Below are positions 35,244 to 43,036 of a stretch of 64,000 nucleotides of DNA, piece by piece. A program made the translations under genes and the position numbers. The notes below the pieces were generated by a model. The model worked only from the letters and a program-made list of their open reading frames with translations. It ran no database searches and had not been told where the DNA came from. Source of the stretch: Palsa-1400 sp036501625 (GTDB taxonomy: Bacteria > Verrucomicrobiota > Verrucomicrobiia > Limisphaerales > Palsa-1400); contig DASXZY010000062.1 of NCBI GenBank assembly GCA_036501625.1, positions 1 through 64,000 of the forward strand, read 5' to 3'. The first letter of the stretch is position 1, and every line of letters begins with the position of its first letter.

Positions 35244-36527
35244 GTGAAACTCACGGACCTGCGAGGCATCCTGCAGTACATCCCGCGTTTTCGGGAGAAG
35301 ATTTTCGTCATCAGCATCGACGGCGCGATCGTCACCAGCGAGAACTTTGCCAACATCCTGCTGGACGTGGCCGTGCTGCGCTCGCTGAGCATCAAGGTGC
35401 TGCTCGTTCATGGCGCGGCCGCGCAAATCCAGTCCCTCGCCCGCGAGCAAAATATCCAACCCTCCGATCTCGATGGCAGCGGCATTACCGACGCCGCCAC
35501 GCTCAAGCTGGCGCTGACGGCGGCCAACCGGCTCACGCACGAAATCCTGGAGGGCCTCAGCGCCAGCGATCTTCGCGCGGCCTGTTGCAACGCGCTCATC
35601 GCGCATCCGATGGGCATCATTCACGGGCAGGATCATCTCTTCACCGGCAAGATCGAGCGCGTCGATACGGAGATGTTCCTGAGCCTGCTCGGCCAAGGCA
35701 TCGTGCCGGTCGTGCCGCCCCTGGGATTTGACGGCGACGGCAAAACCTACCGCGTCAACTCTGATTCCGTCGCGGTCGAAGTGGCGAAGGCTCTCGGCGC
35801 GGCCAAGCTGATTTACATCACGACGATTGACGGCCTGACTTACCAGGGCCGGCTCATCCAGCAGATTTTGGTGGCCGACCTCGACGGCCTGCTGGCGCAC
35901 AACAAGAGCAGCTTCGCGCCGGAAGTTTTTTCCAAGGCGCACTACGCTTCGGCCGCCTGCCAGGCCGGCGTGGCGCGCGTGCATGTCATCAATGGGCGCG
36001 TCGATGAGGCCTTGCTGGCGGAAGTGTTTTCCAACGAAGGCATCGGCACGCTCGTCTATGCCAACGAATACCAGCAAATCCGCCGCGCGCTTAAAAAGGA
36101 CATCCGCGCCATCATGGTCTTGACCAAGGATTCCGTGGCCAGCGAGGAATTAGTCAAACGCACCCGCGCCGGTTTGGAGAAGACCATCAACGACTATTAC
36201 ATTTTTGAGACGGATAAAAATCCCGTCGCATGCGTGGCCCTCCATCAACTTGACACGGCCAAGGGCGAGCTGGCCTGCCTCTATGTCAGCCCGTCGCATG
36301 AGAACCAGGGCATCGGGCGCAAGCTCATCGCGTTCGTCGAATCCAAGGCGCGCGAATTGGGCATGACGGAGTTGATCACTCTTTCGACGCAGGCGTTCAC
36401 GTATTTCCAATCCAAGGGCGGATTCGCGGAAGGCACGCCGGAAGACCTGCCGCCGGCCCGCCGCGAGAAATACGAACAGAGCGCGCGCAATTCCAAAATC
36501 CTCGTCAAGAAGCTGGGGCCTAAATGA
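35244..36527 (+). CDS. argA: N-acetylglutamate synthase (ArgA type)
   Basis: A 427-residue enzyme that acetylates L-glutamate from acetyl-CoA, the first step of arginine synthesis. The amino-acid-kinase domain (1-280) begins LRGILQYIPRFREKIFVISIDGAIVTSENFAN and serves as the arginine-sensing domain. The GNAT domain (about 290-427) has LYVSPSHENQGIGRKLIAFVE, the acetyl-CoA-binding loop, and ITLSTQAFTYFQSKGGF. The start is GTG, as no ATG fits the family N-terminus. The stop overlaps the next gene start (ATGA). A -35/-10-like pair, TTGAAT and TAGTAA, sits at 35184-35211 but is weak. Confidence 0.93.
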   Translation: MKLTDLRGILQYIPRFREKIFVISIDGAIVTSENFANILLDVAVLRSLSIKVLLVHGAAAQIQSLAREQNIQPSDLDGSGITDAATLKLALTAANRLTHEILEGLSASDLRAACCNALIAHPMGIIHGQDHLFTGKIERVDTEMFLSLLGQGIVPVVPPLGFDGDGKTYRVNSDSVAVEVAKALGAAKLIYITTIDGLTYQGRLIQQILVADLDGLLAHNKSSFAPEVFSKAHYASAACQAGVARVHVINGRVDEALLAEVFSNEGIGTLVYANEYQQIRRALKKDIRAIMVLTKDSVASEELVKRTRAGLEKTINDYYIFETDKNPVACVALHQLDTAKGELACLYVSPSHENQGIGRKLIAFVESKARELGMTELITLSTQAFTYFQSKGGFAEGTPEDLPPARREKYEQSARNSKILVKKLGPK

Positions 36528-37243
36528 CGGGCGTCCCCGCAATTTTGCAGGATGCCGTCCGCGCCTGCCGCCGGCTTGGAACGGTTCCCACGCTCGACTT
36601 CATTGCTGTCAACATTGCCGCACAGCGCGTGTCCTGGTTCCGCCGGCTCAAGCCGGAGCGATGCAGTTGGAAAGGACGTGATTGCGCGGCAGATTTTTGC
36701 GCAAGGCGGGGAGTGAGAGGCGCGCATATCCGAGAGCGATCTGCAATTGACGAACGGCGAAGTCCTTGCGCTAAAAGATCAAGCAAGCACTTCCTTCACA
36801 ACTGCATCGTCCCGGCTATGTTTCACAACCCCGCCGATTACGCGCTGGTGAAAACCTTCCGCTGTTCGACCTCCAAATTCGGCATCGGCGAAAAAGCCGG
36901 CTCAAACATGACCCCGCGCGGGCTGCACCGAGTCGCCCGGAAAATTGGCGGCGGCTGGCCGGTGGGCAGCGCTTTCAAAGGCCGGGAATTTATTGGCTAC
37001 ACCTGGCGCGGTTTGCCCGGCGCGCCGATCACTAATCGCATCCTGTGGCTGGAAGGAATGGAACCGGGAAGAAATCGCGGCGACGGCATCGATTCATTTC
37101 AACGCTACATCTACATCCACGGCACCGGCAACGAACCCGCCCTCGGCCGCCCCGACTCCCACGGCTGCGTCCACCTCTCCGCCAATGACCTCCTGCCATT
37201 CTACGACAATCTCCCCCAAGGGACGCTCGTTTGGCTGTCGTAG
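36524..37243 (+). CDS. L,D-transpeptidase (YkuD) gene carrying a 60-codon in-frame palindromic insertion
   Basis: The C-terminal 140 residues are a YkuD catalytic domain: CSTSKFGIGEKAGSNMTPRGLHRVA, then RYIYIHGTG and the active-site box RPDSHGCVHLS with the catalytic Cys and its His. Residues 1-39 (ending DFIAVNIAAQRVSWF) match the first YkuD strand. Residues 40-99 are Arg/Cys-rich, unlike the family, and are encoded by the palindromic element at 36651-36817. Removing exactly 60 codons rejoins VSWF to HNPADYALVKTF, as expected for the fold. The gene overlaps argA by 4 bp (ATGA). No signal peptide is seen, as in several small YkuD proteins. The enzyme cross-links peptidoglycan stem peptides or attaches proteins; whether the interrupted form is active is unknown. 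Confidence 0.75.
   Translation: MTGVPAILQDAVRACRRLGTVPTLDFIAVNIAAQRVSWFRRLKPERCSWKGRDCAADFCARRGVRGAHIRERSAIDERRSPCAKRSSKHFLHNCIVPAMFHNPADYALVKTFRCSTSKFGIGEKAGSNMTPRGLHRVARKIGGGWPVGSAFKGREFIGYTWRGLPGAPITNRILWLEGMEPGRNRGDGIDSFQRYIYIHGTGNEPALGRPDSHGCVHLSANDLLPFYDNLPQGTLVWLS
36651..36817. repeat. Palindromic MITE/RPE-like element inside the YkuD gene
   Basis: Outer ends 36653-36675 and 36793-36815 are inverted copies of a 23-nt sequence with 19 identities (CCGG..CGATGCAGTTG..AAGG); with the flanking AG the match extends to 25 nt. Further in, GCGCAAGG-type arms (about 36689-36707 and 36764-36780) also pair, so each arm is about 55 nt around a 55-nt centre. The element adds 180 bp in frame (36641-36820) with no stop codon. 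No copy elsewhere in this window was noticed. Confidence 0.75.
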
Positions 37244-37605
37244 CGGAGCGCGCCAGAAGGCGGTCCATTTTAAAACATGCTCGCGAAGATGCACACGCGC
37301 CCAGAGCTTTCAATCTGGAGGTAAAAAGGGGTGTGACAGCGTCTTGACTGTTTGATGTTGGCTGACTGCTTGATAAGCTAGCCTGTCTCCGTTCAATGGG
37401 AAACAGAATTTACAACCCGAGATAGTGAGCTTTGTTGCGAATCCAGGCGACGCCGCCCTGATGGCAGATTGCCTTCCGAATCTTGGACTGCGAGACGCTC
37501 CAGCAAATCGCCAGTGGAATCTCCACGGCCCCGATTTTCGGTTAGTGTGTCGTGAGGCGAGCAAAACAGGACAAGTTTTGCAGTTAGCAAAACAGGAATA
37601 GTTCT
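37244..37605. other. Intergenic region without recognised gene
   Basis: Nothing coding could be supported over these 362 bp. They hold a 12-bp direct repeat TGACTG[TC]TTGAT at 37345 and 37363, and near 37560-37595 two copies of GCAAAACAGGA, the first of which begins a 7-bp hairpin GCAAAAC/GTTTTGC. These lie next to the transposase remnant and probably mark its decayed left side. Confidence 0.4.
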
Positions 37606-38067
37606 ATGCTACAGGGTGCTGAGAGTAACACGCCCCAGGCCACGGGAAAAATCGAACGCGAACACCAATTCTGGCAAGGCCGGCTTCCGCCCTATTTCGC
37701 CAGCGAAGACATCACCGAGATCGAAAACGCCAACCCCCACATCGACGCTTTGCGGCTGCATCGCAACGCCCACGAAACCCACCGCGAACTGCGCATGACT
37801 CCCCAACAAGCCTGGAGCCGGGCCCAGAAAGAAAAACGTTCGGTCCTGCGCCCCATCGTCCGATGTCCCTGGTGGCCTTATGTTTGGAGTGTTCGCACCA
37901 CCATCAAGGTCGGCTCTGATGGACGTGTTCCCATCGGCCCTCAACGCTACAGCCTCGAACATTCGCCCGGCGCGAAAGTGATTCTGTGCCTCCATCCGAC
38001 TGGCCATCACTCCGTCCTGGCGGCCCCACCCGGCGGGCAAGCCGTTTGGATGTGCAGTCTGATGTAG
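37606..38067 (+). pseudogene. C-terminal remnant of a DDE transposase / integrase
   Basis: The 153-residue frame begins inside an integrase core: TPQATGKIEREHQFWQGRLP, in which the Glu is the last acid of the DDE triad. It continues with NPHIDALRLHRNAHETHRELRMTPQQAW, a standard transposase C-terminal helix, and a C-terminal beta domain (GRVPIGPQRYSLEHSPGAKVIL). The first two catalytic Asp residues and the DNA-binding part are absent, so this is the truncated end of an IS481/IS21-like or related transposase. The ATG at 37606 is probably fortuitous. Confidence 0.75.
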
Positions 38068-38169
38068 GCGATCTTTGCTTCCTTACGTCGTGTTCGTAGC
38101 CGAGACTTGTCCCGTCGTAGTTTTAACGAAGACGGAAGCTGTTCCAGCGTTAAATTCCATTGGCATCCC

Positions 38170-38222
38170 GCGTGCTATGGTTGGCGTCTCAAGTTCACTT
38201 TTCAGCGTGCTATGGTTGGCGT
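38170..38222. repeat. Direct repeat upstream of the IS3 element
   Basis: GCGTGCTATGGTTGGCGT occurs at 38170-38187 and 38205-38222, an exact 18-bp repeat with a 35-bp period; the following TCAAGTTCA/TCAAATTCA is also similar. It lies in an otherwise featureless stretch between the transposase remnant and the IS. Confidence 0.6.
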
Positions 38223-38426
38223 GTCAAATTCATCTACTTGTGACTTGTTATGGGGACCATATTTATTTCCAATGCTTGCCTCTGCATCCGACGCATTTTT
38301 CATCTCCACTTCCCCGACAAATTGGACACTCATGTTCAACAGATTTAATGAGCCAACTTTCTCCTTCGCGTTTCAAATGATACTGGGCCTGCGCGAAAAA
38401 ACGGGCACAGGTAAAGAGAGACATAT

Positions 38427-38792
38427 ATGGATAAAGCAATTATGAATGCACCCGTGAACCGACCCAAGAAGATCCGAAAGAAGTTTGACAAGACCTTTAA
38501 GCAACACGCGGTTGAGCTCTGGCTCAGTAGCGGTAAAGCGGCCACGGAAGTGGCCGCGGAGCTGGGGATTCATGCCCAAAGGCTTGCGGCCTGGAGGAAG
38601 CGCTTCGCGCCGCCGCCCCCTCCCCCCCCTGGGGGCGGCGGCGCGAAGCGCAGCGCCGAACAATTGGAGGCCGAGAATTCCGGATTACGGCGCGAGAATG
38701 ACTATCTGCGCCAACAGCGGGATATTTTAAAAAAAACTTTGGGCATCCTCTCCGAACCCCCCTCCAACGGTTTCAACGGATTGACGCGATGA
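38427..38792 (+). CDS. IS3-family OrfA (transposase helix-turn-helix subunit)
   Basis: A 121-residue protein with a helix-turn-helix at about 15-62 (FDKTFKQHAVELWLSSGKAATEVAAELGIHAQRLAAWRKRF), a run of seven Pro and four Gly, then a leucine-zipper-like helix (AEQLEAENSGLRRENDYLRQQRDILKKTLGI). In IS3 elements OrfA binds the terminal repeats and is fused to OrfB by -1 frameshifting on an A-rich slip site; an A8 run is present near 38730. The Pro/Gly run is encoded by a 20-bp perfect palindrome. The stop overlaps the orfB start by 4 bp. Confidence 0.9.
   Translation: MDKAIMNAPVNRPKKIRKKFDKTFKQHAVELWLSSGKAATEVAAELGIHAQRLAAWRKRFAPPPPPPPGGGGAKRSAEQLEAENSGLRRENDYLRQQRDILKKTLGILSEPPSNGFNGLTR
38601..38650 (+). 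repeat. 20-bp perfect palindrome within orfA
   Basis: CGCTTCGCGCCGCCGCCCCC (38601-38620) is followed by a 10-nt C-rich loop and its exact reverse complement (38631-38650). It would form a very stable hairpin in DNA or RNA inside the coding sequence. Confidence 0.9.
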
Positions 38793-39632
38793 AAACGGAG
38801 CATCCCATTCGCTCGCTCTGCCAAGCCTTGGAAGTTTCCTCCAGTGGCTATTACGACTGGTCCCGTCGCCAAACTGAACCCAGCCCGCGCGCTCTGGAAA
38901 ATAAGCGTCTGGCCCAACAGATTGTTCAGGCTCATCAGGACAGCCGGCAAACCTGCGGCAGCCCTCGGATTCAGAAAGTGTTGGGCCAAGCCGGCCACGC
39001 TTATGGCCGCCACCGCATTGCCCGTCTAATGCGCTTGCAAGGCCTCGCCGGACGCGCCAAAGGCCGCTTCCGGGTCTGCACGACCGATAGCAACCACGAC
39101 CAGCCCATTGCCCCCAATCGCCTGCCCGATCTGCCCGCGCCGCAGGCCCCCATTCAAATCTGGCTCGGGGACGTCACCTGCGTGGAGACCGCAGCAGGCT
39201 GGCTCTACCTGGCGGGCATTCTGGATGTTTACAGCCGCTGCTTGACCGGCTGGGCTATGAGTGAACACAACGACACAGCCTTGGTTTTGGCCGCCTGGGG
39301 GGATGGCTCTGACGCAGCGTCAGCCCGCAGCAGGCTTAGTCTTTCATTCCGATCGCGGCTCGCCCTACGCCAGTCAAGACTATCGCCATGCGCTCCACCG
39401 TGCCCAGGCTGTGGCCTCCATGAGCCGCAAAGGCAACTGCTACGACAACGCGACGATGGAATCCTTCTGGAGCACGCTCAAATACGAACTGATCTACCGC
39501 CGCAAGTTCAAAACCCGCACCGAAGCTCGCCAAGCCATCTTCGAGTTTATCGAAGTGTTTTACAACCGCCAACGCCTGCACAGTTCGCTTGACTATCGTT
39601 CGCCGCTTGACTTTGAAAACCAAAACAACTAA
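38789..39632 (+). pseudogene. IS3-family OrfB transposase, split by a one-base frameshift
   Basis: The rve integrase core is complete but in two frames. The first frame runs from the ATG at 38789 (MKTEHPIRSLCQALEVSSSG) with the first catalytic Asp in WLGDVTCVETAAGW and DVYSRCLTGWAM. At the six-G run 39297-39302 the frame is lost. The frame with one base fewer continues FHSDRGSPYAS (second Asp), NATMESFWSTLKYE (Glu) and RLHSSLDYRSPLDFE to the stop at 39632. Deleting one G restores a full-length protein of about 280 residues. It could be a real mutation, a sequencing error in the homopolymer, or less likely programmed slippage. Confidence 0.85.
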
Positions 39633-39679
39633 CTATTAAATTACACAACTTCTGTGTCCGTTTTTTCGTGGCAAGCCCA

Positions 39680-40255
39680 TCCACCGCCATGACCGGAAGA
39701 AGCGAATCCCCCGCGGACGAAACCAACGCGGAAAAACCCTCACCCCGCGGGTGAGCCGGAATCGGAGAGATTTGCAGACTCATGCCGCATTAAATAAAGA
39801 ACTTACAGCAAATCCAAGCCTATCCAACTGCCGGATTAAGGTTAACCGTCCTGGGTCTGGGCCATCGCGATGACGGAGTTTTGGGGCAGCCTCTCATCGC
39901 TGGTGAAGCTCAATAAGAAATTCAGGGCGCGCGCTGGGCAATTCCGCTTCCGCCGCGCCGTCCCATGGCAGGCCGAAGAACAACGCTTCCGCCAAAGCAA
40001 TCAACGTCAACCGGCGCAGCCATGGGCGCATGGCCGGATGGTGCCCGCCCGCCGCCCCCGCCACAAGCACAAACGCATCCGCGCCCGTCTTGTCACCGAA
40101 AAATCTTCGTTAACTTGGTTTGCTGGGCCGCAAATTGCCGCAAATTGCCTGCTTGCGCTGCGGGCGCGGTTGCGTGTATCTTGCAGCCGAAATTTGTTGG
40201 CAAACGTCAAAACCAAATTTGACATGGGCGGCCCAGGCCGTTGATGTTGAGACAG
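39680..40255. other. Intergenic region between the IS and tRNA-Leu
   Basis: No gene could be supported over about 575 bp. It holds a 7-bp hairpin CTCACCC/GGGTGAG at 39739-39755 followed on the minus strand by a T5 run (a possible orphan terminator), a tandem GCCGCAAATT pair near 40130-40150, and at 40219 a TTGACA that is well placed to be the -35 of the tRNA promoter. Confidence 0.4.
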
Positions 40256-40340
40256 GCCCGCGTGGCGGAATTGGCAGACGCGCTAGATTCAGGTTCTAGT
40301 GAGTAACATCGTACAGGTTCAAGTCCTGTCGCGGGCACCA
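40256..40340 (+). tRNA. tRNA-Leu (anticodon CAG)
   Basis: The 85-nt sequence folds as a class II tRNA. The acceptor stem is GCCCGCG/CGCGGGC, the D arm is GCGGAATTGGCAGACGC, and the anticodon stem is CTAGA/TCTAG with loop TTCAGGT giving anticodon CAG. A long variable arm typical of tRNA-Leu follows, and the T arm is CAGG-TTCAAGT-CCTG. CCA is encoded (40338-40340). It reads CUG codons, which are frequent here. TTGACA at 40219 with a weak TGATGT at 40242 may be its promoter. Confidence 0.97.
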
Positions 40341-40380
40341 TGTCCTGGCAGCCAGATGAATCGCGAACCAAGAGGCGTTC

Positions 40381-42003
40381 ATGGGATTTAATATCAGGCC
40401 GGCGGCGGCGTCCGACGCCCCCCTGTGGCTCGACCTAATCCGCGCCACCCTCGGCGGCGGCTACCCCGCCCGCGAGTTATACGACGCCGCTTTCCTCGCC
40501 CCCTTGTTGGACCCCTCCACCGGCGAGGAAACCTGGGTGGCCGAATCCGGCGGGCGCCTCCTGGGCAGCGTTTCCTTTCTCAAACCGTGGGGGCAAAACC
40601 GCAATCCCGTCGCCAACCTGGGCCGCAATTTAATCCGGCCCGAAAGCGCCGCCGACGGCTCGGCCGAAGCCCTGTTGCGCACTGTCAATGAAATGTCCCG
40701 CCGCCGGGGCGAAATGGCCATCGTCCGCATCCCCGCCACGGACAACGCGCAGCAAATTCTCTTTGAAAAAATGGGTTTTGTCTGCGTTGGGTTCCAGCCC
40801 CTCAAACACATGCTCGAGCATCGGATGGGCATTCTCTTTTACGTGGCCGGGGCGGACTCCGTGCTGGTCACCCGTTTCCCGCTTTCGGAATCGCTTCCGC
40901 AGGTGGGAGAATTGGCCCTGGCCGCGCTGGCCCGCCTCCAAATCCCCAACACCGTCGTCATCCGCGATGGCGCCTGCGGCTACCCGTTGCAATCGGACTT
41001 GAAAATCCACGACGCCACTCCGGACGATTTCGAGCTCTGGCGCCAGCAATCGGACAGCGCGCTTCCGCCCCTGGAAATTTCTGGGCGGTTCAATTTCGGC
41101 TTCGGCCTCCTGCGCCTTCCCTTGCCGCGCCAGGAGAGGGCATTTTTGGGCCAGCGCGACGACCGCGTGACGGCCGGCATTATCTGCTACTTCGACGAGC
41201 AGGATCGCTGCGCGCGCATCACCGAGGCTTTCTGCGGCGACGATGTTTCCATGGGCGCCTTGCTGGCCCACGTTGTCAAAGTCGTGCAAAAAGAGGCCGG
41301 CGCCGTTTATACGGAAGTCGATATTCTCGCCTCCGCGCCGCGCCTGCTCAAGACGGCCGAACAACTGGGCTTTGTGCCTGTGGCCTACTTGCCGGCTTTC
41401 TATTGCCTCAACGGGCGCTATGCGGATGTCGTCAAAATGGTCAAGCTGAACTCGGCCTACTCGCTGGGCGAGGCCGAATTCACCTCCCACGCCAAAAGCA
41501 TGGCCGAAATTATTGACAAGAATTTTGAGGATCAAAAAATGGGCCTGGGCATCATCAACCTGCTGCGCCCTCTCTCCATGTTCAGCGGCCTGGGCGACGG
41601 CGAATTGCGCAAGATCGCCCGCCTGTTTACGCAAAAGCTCTTTCGCGCAGGCGAGCAGGTCTTTCCCAAGGGCGAAAATGGCGATGAGGCTTACGTCATT
41701 CTGCGCGGCAAGGTCAATATCCTGCTGGAGGAAGGCGCGCCGCCCATCGCGCAATTGGGCGATGGCAAGATTTTTGGCGAACTGGCGTTTTTGGACGGCA
41801 CGCCGCGCACGGCCTTCGCGGTCGCGAACCAGCCGAGCATCTTGCTGGTCGTGAAGCGCGCCGCCTTCTCCGATTTATTCCGGAGCGAGCCGAATTTGGG
41901 CATGATGGTCATGCGCAACCTCGCCCAAGACCTCGCCGCCAAATTGCGCGGCGTCAACGACGCCATTTCCGCCCCTCGCAAGGTGCCGGGGAAAACGGGC
42001 TAG
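40381..42003 (+). CDS. Double GNAT acetyltransferase fused to a cyclic-nucleotide-binding domain
   Basis: A 540-residue protein. Residues 1-150 are a GNAT domain (IRPAAASDAPLWLDLIRATL, then AQQILFEKMGFVCVGFQP). Residues 205-355 repeat the fold in degenerate form (IHDATPDDFELWRQ, then LKTAEQLGFVPVAYLPAF). Residues 394-515 are a cNMP-binding domain: MFSGLGDGELRKIARLF, a beta-roll (DEAYVILRGKVNIL) and the phosphate-binding cassette FGELAFLDGTPRTAFAV with the Glu and Arg that hold cAMP or cGMP. No helix-turn-helix follows, so it is not a CRP regulator. Mycobacterial Pat joins the same two folds in the opposite order, so a nucleotide-controlled protein acetyltransferase is the best guess. It is transcribed after the tRNA gene. 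Confidence 0.8.
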   Translation: MGFNIRPAAASDAPLWLDLIRATLGGGYPARELYDAAFLAPLLDPSTGEETWVAESGGRLLGSVSFLKPWGQNRNPVANLGRNLIRPESAADGSAEALLRTVNEMSRRRGEMAIVRIPATDNAQQILFEKMGFVCVGFQPLKHMLEHRMGILFYVAGADSVLVTRFPLSESLPQVGELALAALARLQIPNTVVIRDGACGYPLQSDLKIHDATPDDFELWRQQSDSALPPLEISGRFNFGFGLLRLPLPRQERAFLGQRDDRVTAGIICYFDEQDRCARITEAFCGDDVSMGALLAHVVKVVQKEAGAVYTEVDILASAPRLLKTAEQLGFVPVAYLPAFYCLNGRYADVVKMVKLNSAYSLGEAEFTSHAKSMAEIIDKNFEDQKMGLGIINLLRPLSMFSGLGDGELRKIARLFTQKLFRAGEQVFPKGENGDEAYVILRGKVNILLEEGAPPIAQLGDGKIFGELAFLDGTPRTAFAVANQPSILLVVKRAAFSDLFRSEPNLGMMVMRNLAQDLAAKLRGVNDAISAPRKVPGKTG

Positions 42004-42545
42004 CCGGCCCACGCCACCTGCACCATCATCTTTTTGCCGAAGCGATTCATGTAATGGAGTTGCTTGTTGGAAATCCCGTACTCATGCACCATGCGCGTGA
42101 TCTTCACGTCGTAGCAGCAATACTCGGCGATCTCCATCAATTTGCCCTCCCTGAACCACCGAATGGCCTGCAAGCCCTCCCCGGTTTTTTCCACGCCCAA
42201 AGTGGCCGAGGCAATCGAATCCAGCGAAAGCCGGTGCTGCAAAATCTTCTGCAAATCGACCAGCAAATCCACCGTCGGCACCTGTTCCACGTCGAAGAAC
42301 GGGTTGTGCCCCGCCAGCACTTCGTAATCAAAGCGCAGGTTGTTGAACCCGACCACCAAATCGGCCCGGCGCAACTCCTCGATCAGCGCATTGACCTCGC
42401 GTTCGTGATAAATCCGGTAACCGCCGCGCGCGGTGCTGTAAGTCACGCCGATGCTCATGCGCATATCGCGAATTCTGTCCCAGCCGCCGACCTCCTCCGC
42501 CGACTTCTGCGTTTCCAAATCAAAGTAAACAATATTTTTCATCAT
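42000..42545 (-). CDS. Predicted DEDD-family 3'-5' exonuclease
   Basis: From the ATG pair at 42545 (MMKNIVYFDLETQ) the protein has 181 residues. Exo I is YFDLETQ with the D-x-E metal ligands, Exo II is VVGFNNLRFDYEVL and Exo III is EYCCYDVKITRMV, where Tyr and Asp four residues apart define the DEDDy type. Such domains degrade single-stranded DNA or RNA or proofread; stand-alone forms of this size are poorly characterised. A TTG start at 42617 would add 24 residues that match nothing. It is convergent with and overlaps the acetyltransferase stop by 4 bp. Confidence 0.75.
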   Translation of the reverse strand: MMKNIVYFDLETQKSAEEVGGWDRIRDMRMSIGVTYSTARGGYRIYHEREVNALIEELRRADLVVGFNNLRFDYEVLAGHNPFFDVEQVPTVDLLVDLQKILQHRLSLDSIASATLGVEKTGEGLQAIRWFREGKLMEIAEYCCYDVKITRMVHEYGISNKQLHYMNRFGKKMMVQVAWAG

Positions 42546-43036
42546 CGCGCTCGCGCGAAATTTTCCAGCCAGCTTTAATATCGCACCCGCCGCCCGTGGC
42601 AAGCACGAATCCGCCAAAATTTATGGAGTGACGCGAAACCTATCTGTCCCCGAAACCTTCCGATACGCCGGCCGGGACAAAACGGCCGATCTTGGACGTT
42701 GCAAGTCAGGCCGGGGGCTGGCAGCGCAACCAGTAAAACGGACGGCGATGCAAATGCATCACGGCAAAAATTAACGAAAGATTCTTGTCTCAAATCCTCA
42801 TGGAACCGCGCGGTGTTCATCTGTCCCCGAAATAATGGAACGTAATCAACATCCCTCCAGGAATCTGTTCGCGGAATGCCATGTTTGAATTTAGCGCAAT
42901 TTGTCCCGCCGAGGCTGAAATAGCAAGAGGCGGAAAAACCACGGCGGGAGCGACACGGAAACATGACGGGCCTGTCCAATCTTGCAACGTTATGTTTATG
43001 CTTCAACCCTTCAACGGCCGCGCCTAAACTCTCATC
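42546..43036. other. Intergenic region with a 14-bp direct repeat
   Basis: No gene could be supported. ATCTGTCCCCGAAA occurs twice, near 42638 and 42823, in the same orientation. This may be a trace of a lost mobile element or a regulatory site. The region must contain promoters for the divergent exonuclease and MoxR operons, but none stands out. Confidence 0.4.

Larger units (their letters stand above)
38384..39679 (+). mobile_element. IS3-family insertion sequence, 1296 bp, with frameshifted transposase
   Basis: Imperfect terminal inverted repeats bound the element: left 38384-38410 (TGGGCCTGCG then CGAAAAAACGG) and right 39652-39679 read in reverse (TGGGCTTGCC then ACGAAAAAACGG), 24 matches in 28 columns. 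They begin with TG as is usual for IS3. Two overlapping genes, orfA and orfB, fill it. No target duplication is seen (TAC left, TCC right). The orfB frameshift means it cannot make a normal transposase without recoding. Confidence 0.85.

Noticed and set aside
37310..37590. Minus-strand frames of 65-84 codons beside the transposase remnant
   Set aside because: No domain recognised and no initiation signal; could be decayed transposon sequence but cannot be shown.
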